Shown in pieces: positions 30,553-37,776 of a stretch of 64,000 nucleotides of DNA (positions are counted from its first letter, which is position 1; every line of letters begins with the position of its first letter). The DNA comes from a virus. The notes beneath the pieces were generated by a model that saw nothing but the letters and a program-made list of their open reading frames with translations, did no database searches and was not told the DNA's origin. The stretch covers positions 1-64,000 of IMG/VR virus record IMGVR_UViG_3300035671_000001, one strand, 5' to 3'. The translations under genes were made by a program, and so were the position numbers.

Positions 30553-31569
30553 ATGTCTCTTATTCTAGAGCATGAAATCACCATCGCTGACGCGGCGGTG
30601 ATGTTGGAAATCCTCACTGATGCCGGTGATCCGGTCATGATGTGGGGCAAGCCCGGTATCGGCAAGTCTGACATCGTGCACCAACTCGGCGCCAAGAAGC
30701 AGCGCAAGGTAATCGAGTTTCACGCGGCGTTGCGTGAGACTGTCGACTTGCGCGGTATTCCAATCGCTGATCCGGCGACGGGCACAACGAAGTGGTTGGT
30801 GCCCGCCGAGCTTCCGCAGGCAGAACGTGATGGCGAATTCGGCTATTTGTTCTGCGACGAGATCAACCAAGCGTCTCCCCAGATGCAAGGCGTTCTCGGT
30901 GGTTTGATACTTTACGGCGTCATCGGCGACTATCGCTTGCCTCCGGGCTGGCGCGTCATCGCTGCCGGCAACCGGGTATCCGATCGGGCGGCCGCTCAGC
31001 GTATGCCGACGCACATGCGAAACCGGTTCGCGCACTTGTTCATCATGCCTGATGTAAACGCATGGTGCGTGTGGGCGAACGCTAACAAGGTTGCGCCCGA
31101 GGTTGTCGCTTTCGTTCGGCTGCGGCGCGAGTTGCTGCACATGATGCCGAAGGGCGACGAGAACGCGTTCCCGACACCGCGCTCGCTGACGAAAGCTGCA
31201 AAGTATGTCAACGCGCCGACAGAACATCGGCTGCGTTTGTTTGCTGCTCACGTTGGTGACGCAGTTGCGGCGGAGCTGGACGGCTTTATCGAGCTTTACC
31301 GGTCACTCGGTTCGCTCGACGATATCGTCGCTGATCCAGACGGCGCTAAGGTTCCCACCGAACCGAGCTGCCGTTACGCGGTCTGCACCGGGCTCGGCCG
31401 CATCGCCACGCGCAAGAATTTCCCGAATATCATCCGGTATGCCAAACGGCTCAACCGGGAGTCGGAAGTGCTTGTCGTGACTGATGCGACTGGCCGCGAT
31501 GCCAGCCTCAAGGACACCACTGCCTATGGAAAGTGGGCGGTAGCCAACCAGGACTTAACGGTCCAGTGA
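30553..31569 (+). CDS. MoxR-type AAA+ ATPase
   Basis: 338 residues. Walker A G-K-P-G-I-G-K-S (32-39), Walker B Y-L-F-C-D-E-I-N (98-105), sensor 1 I-A-A-G-N-R and an arginine-finger segment M-R-N-R-F-A-H match MoxR/CbbQ-like ATPases. These work as chaperones with VWA-domain partners; such a partner is encoded at 32973. The enzyme probably remodels a protein complex during phage development; the substrate is unknown. Confidence 0.85.
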   Translation: MSLILEHEITIADAAVMLEILTDAGDPVMMWGKPGIGKSDIVHQLGAKKQRKVIEFHAALRETVDLRGIPIADPATGTTKWLVPAELPQAERDGEFGYLFCDEINQASPQMQGVLGGLILYGVIGDYRLPPGWRVIAAGNRVSDRAAAQRMPTHMRNRFAHLFIMPDVNAWCVWANANKVAPEVVAFVRLRRELLHMMPKGDENAFPTPRSLTKAAKYVNAPTEHRLRLFAAHVGDAVAAELDGFIELYRSLGSLDDIVADPDGAKVPTEPSCRYAVCTGLGRIATRKNFPNIIRYAKRLNRESEVLVVTDATGRDASLKDTTAYGKWAVANQDLTVQ

Positions 31570-31577
31570 GTACTGCA

Positions 31578-31654
31578 GAGGGCCGCGCGTTGCGGCCCTC
31601 GACAGTGTTTATCCGAACGCTCCTGCCTTGCAAGCGGGCACTCTTAGGAGTCAC
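31578..31654 (+). promoter_or_regulatory. Intergenic two-hairpin cassette 3
   Basis: GAGGGCCGC-GCGTT-GCGGCCCTC (31578-31600), then GACAGTGTTTATCCGAACGC (31601-31620), then GCC-TTGCAAG-CGGGC (31625-31639) and GGAGTCAC before the ATG at 31659. It is closely similar in order and in the CAGTGTT...CGAACGC segment to cassette 4. Confidence 0.7.
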
Positions 31655-31658
31655 CACC

Positions 31659-31832
31659 ATGTCACTCAACGAAGCAATCGCCGTTGTAAAGGCGAATGGC
31701 TACCGCGTGAGCAAGCCGAAGGCGACGAAGAAAGTTGCCCCGCGCTTGAACGCAGTCGGTCGGCCGTTCTCGTCGTCCTACGATCCCAACTACAAAATGA
31801 AATACAAGCCAAAGCGCTACGCCTACCCGTGA
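31659..31832 (+). CDS. 57-residue basic protein
   Basis: Begins M-S-L-N-E-A-I-A-V-V-K-A-N-G-Y and ends in a Lys/Tyr-rich tail (Y-K-M-K-Y-K-P-K-R-Y). It is flanked by cassettes 3 and 4 and has a GGAGTCAC ribosome-binding site, which supports translation. Probably a small accessory protein of the AAA+ module; no domain. Confidence 0.5.
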   Translation: MSLNEAIAVVKANGYRVSKPKATKKVAPRLNAVGRPFSSSYDPNYKMKYKPKRYAYP

Positions 31833-31841
31833 ACAGCGCAG

Positions 31842-31922
31842 AAGGCAGCCGCGTGCTGCCTTCGACAGTGTTCATTCGAACGCTACGCCTCTTGCAAATT
31901 GGCGTCCCTCACTGGAGTCACT
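31842..31922 (+). promoter_or_regulatory. Intergenic two-hairpin cassette 4
   Basis: GAAGGCAGC-CGCGT-GCTGCCTTC (31842-31864), then GACAGTGTTCATTCGAACGC (31865-31884), a TTGCAA element (31893-31898) and GGAGTCAC before the ATG at 31926. Order and spacing match cassette 3. Confidence 0.7.
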
Positions 31923-31925
31923 ACA

Positions 31926-32822
31926 ATGAATAAACCAATCAAAATCGCAACGCCGCTCTCTCGAAAGGCGGTGCTTGTCTCTGTGAATATCTCGCAGTGG
32001 ACGGCGCGAAAGTTGGATCGCAAGGTCACCGACGAAGTTAACCGCGCGCACAACGCGGCCAAGGACGCCGGGCGATACAACAAGCTCTTGATCGAGGCCG
32101 AGCACTTGGCCGAAGTCAACAAGCTGGTTTCGAGTGCCAGGAGCTTGCACTACAGCATGACGCGGCCGTGGGCGGACGAGGGTCCGCGCATTCTGCCAAA
32201 CGCGCTCTACTCGAAGTTCACTGACGCATTCCGTAACTTGAAGCGTGAGTTTCAGATTGCGGCTGATGCGTTCTGCGCCGGCTATCCGAGCTTCGTTGAA
32301 GAGCGGAAGAAATCTTTGAACGGCTTGTTCAAAGAAGCGGACTATCCGTCAGCGAACGACATCCGCAACAAGTTCAAGCTTGAATTGAACGTGTTGCCAT
32401 TGCCAGACGCAGAGGACTTCCGCACCGATCTTGATCCCGACACGCTCGCGGACATCAAACGCGAGATGAGCGAGACTTCCGGCAAGGTGCTTGACGATGC
32501 AATGAAACAAACATTCGTTGAGATCACCGAGCTGGTCGGCCACATGGCCAAGAAGTTGAACGAGCAAACGGCCAAGACCAAGCAGAAAGGCGAGCGCAAA
32601 TTCTATCTCGACTCGCTCGTCAACAACGTGCGCGACTTGGCTGACTTGTTGCCTGCCTTCAATCTGACTGACGATCCGAAGCTCACCGCTATCACCAACC
32701 GCATTGCTAAGGAGCTATGCGTGGAAGATGCGAAGGAGCTGCGGAAGAATGACGAAGCTGCCAAGACAGTCGCCAAAAGCGCTGACGAGATCGTGGCCGA
32801 GGTGGCCAAATTCCTCGGCTGA
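31926..32822 (+). CDS. DUF3150-like partner of MoxR/VWA module
   Basis: 298 residues from the ATG at 31926 (GGAGTCAC upstream); the frame opens at 31899 but the cassette sets the start. It is almost entirely helical, with S-R-K-A-V-L-V-S-V-N-I-S-Q-W-T-A-R-K-L-D near the N-terminus, as in DUF3150 proteins that occur between MoxR-like ATPase and VWA genes in phages. Probably a structural or adaptor subunit of that complex. Confidence 0.65.
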   Translation: MNKPIKIATPLSRKAVLVSVNISQWTARKLDRKVTDEVNRAHNAAKDAGRYNKLLIEAEHLAEVNKLVSSARSLHYSMTRPWADEGPRILPNALYSKFTDAFRNLKREFQIAADAFCAGYPSFVEERKKSLNGLFKEADYPSANDIRNKFKLELNVLPLPDAEDFRTDLDPDTLADIKREMSETSGKVLDDAMKQTFVEITELVGHMAKKLNEQTAKTKQKGERKFYLDSLVNNVRDLADLLPAFNLTDDPKLTAITNRIAKELCVEDAKELRKNDEAAKTVAKSADEIVAEVAKFLG

Positions 32823-32836
32823 TGATACTCTGGTGC

Positions 32837-32882
32837 TCGCGAGCCACTGCCTCGGAGAGTACCAAAGAACGAGAGCGATACT
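32837..32882 (+). repeat. TIGR-like array remnant
   Basis: A variant ending GCGAGCCA (32837-32846), spacer CTGCCTCG, B GAGAGTACCA (32855-32864), spacer AAGAACGA and a truncated A GAGCGATACT (32873) keep the 18-bp phase. It lies directly between the DUF3150-like stop and cassette 5, and is the farthest remnant seen from the main array. Confidence 0.6.
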
Positions 32883-32885
32883 AAG

Positions 32886-32969
32886 TGGGCCGTCCGAAAG
32901 CGCGGCCCATCATAGTGTTGCGGACTGCAACATTCCCCGCTGCAACGGGGCAATTTAATACGGAGTCAC
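32886..32969 (+). promoter_or_regulatory. Intergenic two-hairpin cassette 5
   Basis: TGGGCCG-TCCGAAAGCG-CGGCCCA (32886-32909), then TAGTGTTGCGGACTGC, then CCCCG-CTGCAA-CGGGG (32936-32950) and GGAGTCACC before the ATG at 32973. The second hairpin is the strongest of the set. Confidence 0.65.
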
Positions 32970-32972
32970 CAA

Positions 32973-34436
32973 ATGCATAACGACAAACATGCGATGGATC
33001 GTGTCCTAAAGGCGCGCTCCGCGCTGATATTGGCCCGCCGTTTTTACGGCGTACTGGTGTCGAATGTTGAGCCCGTTCTTTCGCATGACGTTCCGACGGC
33101 CGCGACGAACGGCAAGAAGCATTTCTGGAATCCCGATTTCATCGCTGAACTGACGCAGGCACGTCTTGAGTTTGTGCAAGCGCATGAGAGCGAACACGAT
33201 GCGCGCCACCATGGTACGCGTCGCGGCGATCGCGATCCGAAAAAGTGGAATGAGGCCACCGACTTTGGGATCAATATCGATCTCAAGGACGAGGGCTTTG
33301 ATGTTCCGCCATGGGCGTTGCTTGACGAGCGATTCCGAGGCATGAGCGCCGAGGATATCTACCGCATGCGCGAGCTTGACGAACAGAACAACAAGCCGCA
33401 GCCGCAGCCCGAGCCTGAGCCCGAACAGGGTGAGGATGAGGGCGACGACGCCGACACCGACGAGGACAAGGGCGACGAGCCTGAAGCTTCCGACGAGGAA
33501 GGTGACGAGGAAGGCGACGAGGGCCAAGGCGACGACGGTGAAGACGGCGACGAAGAAGGCAAGGGTGAAGGCCCGGCCGACGACGGCGATGAGGAAACCG
33601 ACGGCGGCCAAGGCGCTGGCGACAGCGAAGCGGAAGGCGACGGCACGGGCGAAGGCACGGGCAGCGCTGACGGCGACGCTGATGGTGAGCCCGGCGAGGG
33701 CCAGCCGCAATCGTCCGGTGATCCCGGCCGCTGCGGTGAGGTGCTCGACGCGGCTGAAGACGCTGGCGATCTCGCTGAGATCGATCAGAAGTGGGAACGC
33801 ACGGTACGGCAGGCGGCTTCGATGGCGAAAGCGATCGGGCAGCTTCCGGGTCATGTCTCCCGCGACATCGAACGGGCCAACAATCCTGGCCAGGACTGGC
33901 GCGAAGTTCTCCGCGCTTGGTTCGATCAAGGCTCGCTGCAAGTCGAGACTTGGAACCGGCCGAACCGACGCTTTGTCGGGGCTGGCTTGTTCCTTCCCGG
34001 CAAGCGGCGGGACGGTATCAACCGGGTTGCGTTTCTGATCGATACGAGCGGATCGATGGACACCATCGCGCTGGCTTGTATCAGGAACGAAGCGCAGGCC
34101 GCGCTTGATGACGGTGCGATTGATGAGGTGATCGCCGTGTACGGTGACACGCAAGTCACTCGCGTCGACACTTGGCGCACGGGCGACGAGATCGAGTTCG
34201 ATCCCCGTGGTGGTGGCGGCACGCGCTTGCGTCCGCTGTTCGATTATGTGGCCGAGCAGGCTGACGATTGCTCTCTGATCGTTTGCTTTACGGATATGGA
34301 ATTCGAAGATTTGAATTCCACCGAGCCTCCGGCTTGTCCGGTGCTGTTCGCAGCGACGGGCTATCCCGACAAGGTTCGCAGATATCTTGCCGATGCTCCT
34401 TGGGGAGCGGCTGGCATTGATGTCGGCGCCCACTGA
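32973..34436 (+). CDS. VWA-domain metallopeptidase-like protein (DUF2201 type)
   Basis: 487 residues. H-E-S-E-H (71-75) is an HExxH-type zinc motif in the N-terminal domain. Residues 140-255 are a very acidic Asp/Glu/Gly linker. The C-terminal VWA domain carries the MIDAS motif D-T-S-G-S (357-361). This is the layout of the putative metallopeptidase-VWA proteins that partner MoxR ATPases. The acidic linker is unusually long. The role is likely ATPase-driven protein remodelling or metal insertion. Confidence 0.8.
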   Translation: MHNDKHAMDRVLKARSALILARRFYGVLVSNVEPVLSHDVPTAATNGKKHFWNPDFIAELTQARLEFVQAHESEHDARHHGTRRGDRDPKKWNEATDFGINIDLKDEGFDVPPWALLDERFRGMSAEDIYRMRELDEQNNKPQPQPEPEPEQGEDEGDDADTDEDKGDEPEASDEEGDEEGDEGQGDDGEDGDEEGKGEGPADDGDEETDGGQGAGDSEAEGDGTGEGTGSADGDADGEPGEGQPQSSGDPGRCGEVLDAAEDAGDLAEIDQKWERTVRQAASMAKAIGQLPGHVSRDIERANNPGQDWREVLRAWFDQGSLQVETWNRPNRRFVGAGLFLPGKRRDGINRVAFLIDTSGSMDTIALACIRNEAQAALDDGAIDEVIAVYGDTQVTRVDTWRTGDEIEFDPRGGGGTRLRPLFDYVAEQADDCSLIVCFTDMEFEDLNSTEPPACPVLFAATGYPDKVRRYLADAPWGAAGIDVGAH

Positions 34437-34444
34437 ATACTGAG

Positions 34445-34532
34445 CACGGCGGTAAGTCCCGCCGTGTCACAGTGTTCACGACGAACACACCCGCGCGGGC
34501 TTGCACCGCACGGCACTCAAATGGGAGTCACT
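34445..34532 (+). promoter_or_regulatory. Intergenic two-hairpin cassette 6
   Basis: CACGGCGG-TAAGTCC-CGCCGTG (34445-34466), then CAGTGTTCACGACGAAC (34469-34485), a GGGCTTGCACCG element and GGGAGTCAC before the ATG at 34536. The central TTGCAC is diverged from TTGCAA. Confidence 0.6.
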
Positions 34533-34535
34533 CAA

Positions 34536-34733
34536 ATGAACAACGATGAAGTTCTCGCAACCATTAAAGGGCTGCGCAAGAACAAGGCCGAAGCCTATAA
34601 ATACTGGCAAACGAGCAAGAAGCAGATTCGCCCCAGTGAACGGGCGATGACACTTGCGAGCTACGCCCGCGAGATCGAGGCACTCGATCGCGTCATTATC
34701 AAGCTGCTGAATGAGCAGGCGGTGCAATCATGA
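34536..34733 (+). CDS. Small hypothetical protein
   Basis: 65 residues from the ATG after GGAGTCAC; the longer frame to 34464 runs through the cassette and is not used. Helical with L-R-K-N-K-A-E-A-Y-K-Y-W-Q and a second helix ending in Q-S. Its stop overlaps the next ATG. No domain recognised. Confidence 0.5.
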   Translation: MNNDEVLATIKGLRKNKAEAYKYWQTSKKQIRPSERAMTLASYAREIEALDRVIIKLLNEQAVQS

Positions 34734-34945
34734 ACCGACATGTAAAGCTAACCATCGCCACGCCGGAGGGCGTGGTGCTGGGCACGTTGTTCGTGTCTGT
34801 GCCTGCGAGCAAGCTTAGTGCAGCGGACGAGATTATCGATGTCATCCGCGAGAGCTTCGACAACTGCGCTGAGACGTTGCAAATCCTGCTCAAGCTTGAC
34901 GCAATTGACGACAAGGCCAGACGTTTACAGAAACAGGAGAAGTAG
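34730..34945 (+). CDS. Small hypothetical protein
   Basis: 71 residues, coupled to the previous gene by ATGA. V-K-L-T-I-A-T-P-E-G-V-V-L-G-T-L-F-V-S-V is beta-rich and the C-terminal half is a helix with K-A-R-R-L-Q-K-Q-E-K. No family recognised. Confidence 0.5.
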   Translation: MNRHVKLTIATPEGVVLGTLFVSVPASKLSAADEIIDVIRESFDNCAETLQILLKLDAIDDKARRLQKQEK

Positions 34946-34948
34946 AAA

Positions 34949-35176
34949 ATGAACTTGTTAGCCCATGCCCTGCGCGCCGAAACGCTCGACGTCGCGCTGA
35001 CACCCATCATGCGGGCGCTCGGCATCAAGACCGGCGACACCGCCGCCAACATCTTTAGCGGTATGGGCGACGATGAATGGCCCGAACTAACGCTCGAAGC
35101 TCGGCGTGACTGGCTGCTTCACTGGCTCAAATTCGAACTAATCGATGCCCAGGAAGAAGTGATGGAATGCCCATAA
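34949..35176 (+). CDS. Small hypothetical protein
   Basis: 75 residues; CAGGAG precedes the ATG. Contains M-G-D-D-E-W-P-E-L-T and W-L-L-H-W-L-K-F-E-L, an acidic helix-rich protein. It is the last gene before the terminator at 35182. Confidence 0.45.
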   Translation: MNLLAHALRAETLDVALTPIMRALGIKTGDTAANIFSGMGDDEWPELTLEARRDWLLHWLKFELIDAQEEVMECP

Positions 35177-35181
35177 CCACC

Positions 35182-35222
35182 AAGGCCCCGCGAGCTTCTG
35201 GCTCAGCGGGGCCTTTTTTTTG
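35182..35222 (+). terminator. Intrinsic terminator
   Basis: AAGGCCCCGC pairs with GCGGGGCCTT around a 14-nt loop, followed by an uninterrupted T-run of about nine. This is a strong rho-independent stop closing the AAA+/VWA module. Confidence 0.9.
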
Positions 35223-35254
35223 GCCTGCTTGCAACAAGCCAAATGTGGAGTCAC
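35217..35254 (+). promoter_or_regulatory. Vestigial cassette 7
   Basis: TTTGGC...TTGCAA...GCCAAA can pair and is followed by GGAGTCAC, the same end as cassettes 2-6, but no start codon follows in range. It looks like a leftover cassette whose gene has been lost. The 35255-35387 stretch holds nothing recognisable. Confidence 0.45.
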
Positions 35255-35387
35255 CCACAAGCGGAATCTAACCACCTCGGATGGCCGGCGCAAGCGAAGA
35301 TGGCCAGTCACGCGCTGCGCCAACCTGCGCAAGTGCGGCACGAACTGCGACAACCAATAATTCTATGCACAGGAAAACGGTTCCGGT

Positions 35388-35603
35388 ATGCTGCCCGGCA
35401 TGACGAGCACCGGTTACCGAAAAGCAATCGCTGCGCTCGGCCTTAACCAGAGGCAGGCGGGGGAATTCTTGAACCTCACCGACCGCACCTCGCGGAGCTA
35501 CGCCGCTTATGGCCCGCCGGTGGTGGTGGCGATGTTGCTGCTCACGATGATCAAGCACGGCATCAGCGTCGATGACGTGAACGAACTAATGAAGAGGAAA
35601 TGA
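35388..35603 (+). CDS. Small XRE-like HTH protein
   Basis: 71 residues (or 67 from the ATG at 35400). Y-R-K-A-I-A-A-L-G-L-N-Q-R-Q-A-G-E-F-L-N-L-T-D-R-T is a helix-turn-helix related to the 11228 protein. Probably a phage regulator. Its stop overlaps the next start. Confidence 0.6.
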   Translation: MLPGMTSTGYRKAIAALGLNQRQAGEFLNLTDRTSRSYAAYGPPVVVAMLLLTMIKHGISVDDVNELMKRK

Positions 35604-35788
35604 CCATGGCAAAGCATTCAGGGATAACCGTGCACCTCGGGGAACTAGCCCAAGCCGTGCTCCTCGACTTGCTCGACAACATTGCGCGCCAGCTTGAGAG
35701 TGGTGTCGATCCGCTGCGAGTCGCGCAGCAAATTCGTGCCTTCACTGCGGCTGAGAAGTCTGATGTTCGCGAGGAGTTGCTGAGATGA
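35600..35788 (+). CDS. Small helical protein
   Basis: 62 residues, coupled by ATGA to the HTH gene. Entirely helical with L-A-Q-A-V-L-L-D-L-L-D-N-I-A-R-Q-L. It may bind or modulate the neighbouring HTH protein; that is inference only. Confidence 0.45.
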   Translation: MTMAKHSGITVHLGELAQAVLLDLLDNIARQLESGVDPLRVAQQIRAFTAAEKSDVREELLR

Positions 35789-36069
35789 AGCCGCTTATGG
35801 TCTGCGTCGCAACACTGTTTGCTTTCGGTGCATTGGGCGGCACCAAGGCCGAGAACGATCTTCAGGGAATAGCGGCGATGGTGGTGTACGATGCCAATTG
35901 CGTGGGCTATGCGCTCGTGCCAATTGAAGTCAAGTTATGGGTAAAGGCGTACAGCGAACTGTACCCGCGCGAGCTTCCGATGGCGGTCACCGAGATCAAG
36001 AGAACCATTTTTGATAAGATCGGCAAGGCCGAGTTCTGCACGTCCTTCGCCATGCCATTTTCGAGATGA
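35785..36069 (+). CDS. Secreted hypothetical protein
   Basis: 94 residues with a signal peptide (M-K-P-L-M-V-C-V-A-T-L-F-A-F-G-A-L, cleavage near T-K-A). The mature part has two cysteines (D-A-N-C and E-F-C) that could pair. Coupled to both neighbours by ATGA overlaps. Possibly periplasmic; no family recognised. Confidence 0.5.
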   Translation: MKPLMVCVATLFAFGALGGTKAENDLQGIAAMVVYDANCVGYALVPIEVKLWVKAYSELYPRELPMAVTEIKRTIFDKIGKAEFCTSFAMPFSR

Positions 36070-36173
36070 GCGCTGTCATGAACTGGTTAGAACGGATCGT
36101 GGTGTGGTCGCTTGTGCTGGCGATCGGCATATCGATCTTCACCATCACAGCGTGTCAGGTGCCTGTGCGATGA
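36066..36173 (+). CDS. 35-residue membrane or lipoprotein peptide
   Basis: M-S-A-V-M-N-W-L-E-R-I-V-V-W then a hydrophobic helix ending I-T-A-C-Q-V-P, which resembles a lipobox. Start and stop overlap the flanking genes. Small lipoproteins in this position can be lysis-related (Rz1-like), but this is not shown. Confidence 0.4.
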   Translation: MSAVMNWLERIVVWSLVLAIGISIFTITACQVPVR

Positions 36174-36355
36174 AGCGAACCGTTGCTATTTTGGAGGCCA
36201 TGTGGCGTTCGTCCGATCAGGAGTGTGCTCGATTGGAAGCTGAAAACGAACGGCTGCTGGCTCTGGTCATGGAAGTCTGCAACGAGATTGATGAGTTGGG
36301 CTTTCCTGGGAAAGCAGATCAGTTCAAGCGCCGCGCGCTGGAGTCGAAGCCATGA
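36170..36355 (+). CDS. Small coiled-coil protein
   Basis: 61 residues starting at the ATG overlapping the previous stop. The pattern R-L-E-A-E-N-E-R-L-L-A-L-V is a leucine-zipper-like coiled coil. The stop overlaps the start of a second coiled-coil protein, so the two may act together. Confidence 0.45.
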   Translation: MKRTVAILEAMWRSSDQECARLEAENERLLALVMEVCNEIDELGFPGKADQFKRRALESKP

Positions 36356-36696
36356 CCAGTCCGCTCCAAGCCGCTTACAACGAAGTTACTCTAACGAATA
36401 GCCGTCTGCGCGCGGCGCTAGAAATGAGCGAGCTTGCGCGGGATCGCGCGCTTGCCGAGGTCGAGCGGCTGAACGCTGAGCGTGCGGGTGACCAACAACG
36501 GCTCTTTCATTATGAGGCCGAGATCGAGCGGCTGAATCGCTATACTGAGCGATTGCGTGCCAATGCAGAGCGCGATGCTAATGAGATCGAGCGGCTGACG
36601 GCGCTGGTAGTGCAGCTAGAGTTCCGGCCCACCGACGGCGAAATCCGAGATGCCGTCAAGGCCGTCCAAGCGCTATTTCCTGGCATAAAGCCTTGA
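36352..36696 (+). CDS. Coiled-coil protein
   Basis: 114 residues with heptads from residue 12 to 90 (A-L-A-E-V-E-R-L-N-A-E-R, A-E-I-E-R-L-N-R-Y). Coupled to the previous coiled-coil gene by ATGA. No catalytic motif. It ends the small-gene run before the NusG-like gene. Confidence 0.5.
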   Translation: MTSPLQAAYNEVTLTNSRLRAALEMSELARDRALAEVERLNAERAGDQQRLFHYEAEIERLNRYTERLRANAERDANEIERLTALVVQLEFRPTDGEIRDAVKAVQALFPGIKP

Positions 36697-36763
36697 CGCC
36701 GCCGGCCGAATCGAGGACCACCTCCTCCACCGGGACCGACCTCCGGGTAGGAGATCGGGTTGC

Positions 36764-37264
36764 ATGGATGCCAAATGGTACGTGGCTCAGCTCAAGAATG
36801 GGCGCGAACGGGTAGCGATACGCGGGCTTGGTGACCAGGGATTCGAGAGCTACTACCCGCAAATGCAGGTGACGCGAGCCCGCAATGGGCGCGTGATCGA
36901 TGACACTGAGCCGGTATTCCCCTGCTATTTATTCCTGCGATCACAGCCTGACGCCTACTCTTGGCGCTCCATCAACAACACCCGAGGCGTGATCCGGCTG
37001 CTGGGCAATGACCAGCCGTGCTCGCTCCCGGATCGCGACGTCGAGCACCTCAAACTGCGCGAGAAAACGGGACAACTGCGGCATCCGCACCGCCGCCAGA
37101 TCAGGGCTGGTGACGTGGTGGAGTTCAAGCTCGGCACCTTCGTCGGGCTCCAGGGCATCTGCCAGTGGACGCGGAGAGAGCGCATTTCCGTGTTGCTTCA
37201 AATTCTTGGCGGCAGTAGCGTCACCATCGCGCCACGCGATTGGCTCAAGCTCGCTGTTGCCTGA
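36764..37264 (+). CDS. NusG/RfaH-like antitermination factor
   Basis: 166 residues. M-D-A-K-W-Y-V-A-Q-L-K-N-G-R-E-R at the start, F-E-S-Y-Y-P-Q-M and P-V-F-P-C-Y-L-F-L-R in the middle form the NGN domain. I-R-A-G-D-V-V-E-F-K-L-G-T-F-V-G-L-Q-G near residue 110 is the KOW motif. It should bind RNA polymerase and favour read-through. Its place just before the packaging and structural genes suggests control of late transcription. AGGAG precedes the start. Confidence 0.8.
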   Translation: MDAKWYVAQLKNGRERVAIRGLGDQGFESYYPQMQVTRARNGRVIDDTEPVFPCYLFLRSQPDAYSWRSINNTRGVIRLLGNDQPCSLPDRDVEHLKLREKTGQLRHPHRRQIRAGDVVEFKLGTFVGLQGICQWTRRERISVLLQILGGSSVTIAPRDWLKLAVA

Positions 37265-37348
37265 GGGATCTTGCCAAAGCTGGTCTGTCTGGAGCCTTCG
37301 GGGACAAAATCCGATTCAGCGTCAGTGCGGAAGCCGGGGAATAATCCC

Positions 37349-37726
37349 ATGCTCTACGATCCCAAAATAGACAAGCGCAATCAGCGTTTGGCCACCGTGC
37401 TTGACATCATGGCCGAGCGCATCGGCAAGAACGAACACGCTTGGTGCCAGGATTCGTTCCTAAAGTACGTTAAAGGCAATGACGACTTCGCCGTCTGTCT
37501 GGTCGAGGCGGTGTCACAGAGCACTGACAAAGGCGAGCGCAGAGAGCCATTCTACAATGCACTGGCGCGTGAGTTGCCTACCCGGATGGCCGGACTTCTC
37601 AGCCATAAGTCCATGAGTGCGCGTGACAAGCTAATTTTCTTCAACGACTACAAAAGCACCGATCTTCCCCAAGTGCTCGATCTGATTGCACGAGCACGCG
37701 CCAAAGTGCCGGTGCCATGCGATTAG
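37349..37726 (+). CDS. Hypothetical protein
   Basis: 125 residues from the ATG at 37349 (GGGGAA upstream); a TTG at 37271 would add 26 residues. Helical with A-E-R-I-G-K-N-E-H-A-W-C and a D-Y-K-S-T-D-L-P-Q-V-L-D-L motif. It lies between the NusG-like and small-terminase-like genes. No family recognised. Confidence 0.45.
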   Translation: MLYDPKIDKRNQRLATVLDIMAERIGKNEHAWCQDSFLKYVKGNDDFAVCLVEAVSQSTDKGERREPFYNALARELPTRMAGLLSHKSMSARDKLIFFNDYKSTDLPQVLDLIARARAKVPVPCD

Positions 37727-37776
37727 GGAATTATTGCCAGCCCAGAGTCTAAAGCAGGACGCGGATTTGGAAATCT

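Noticed and set aside
33006-34433. 475-residue minus-strand frame
   Set aside because: It is the mirror of the acidic VWA gene; GC-rich codons of the real gene keep the opposite strand open.
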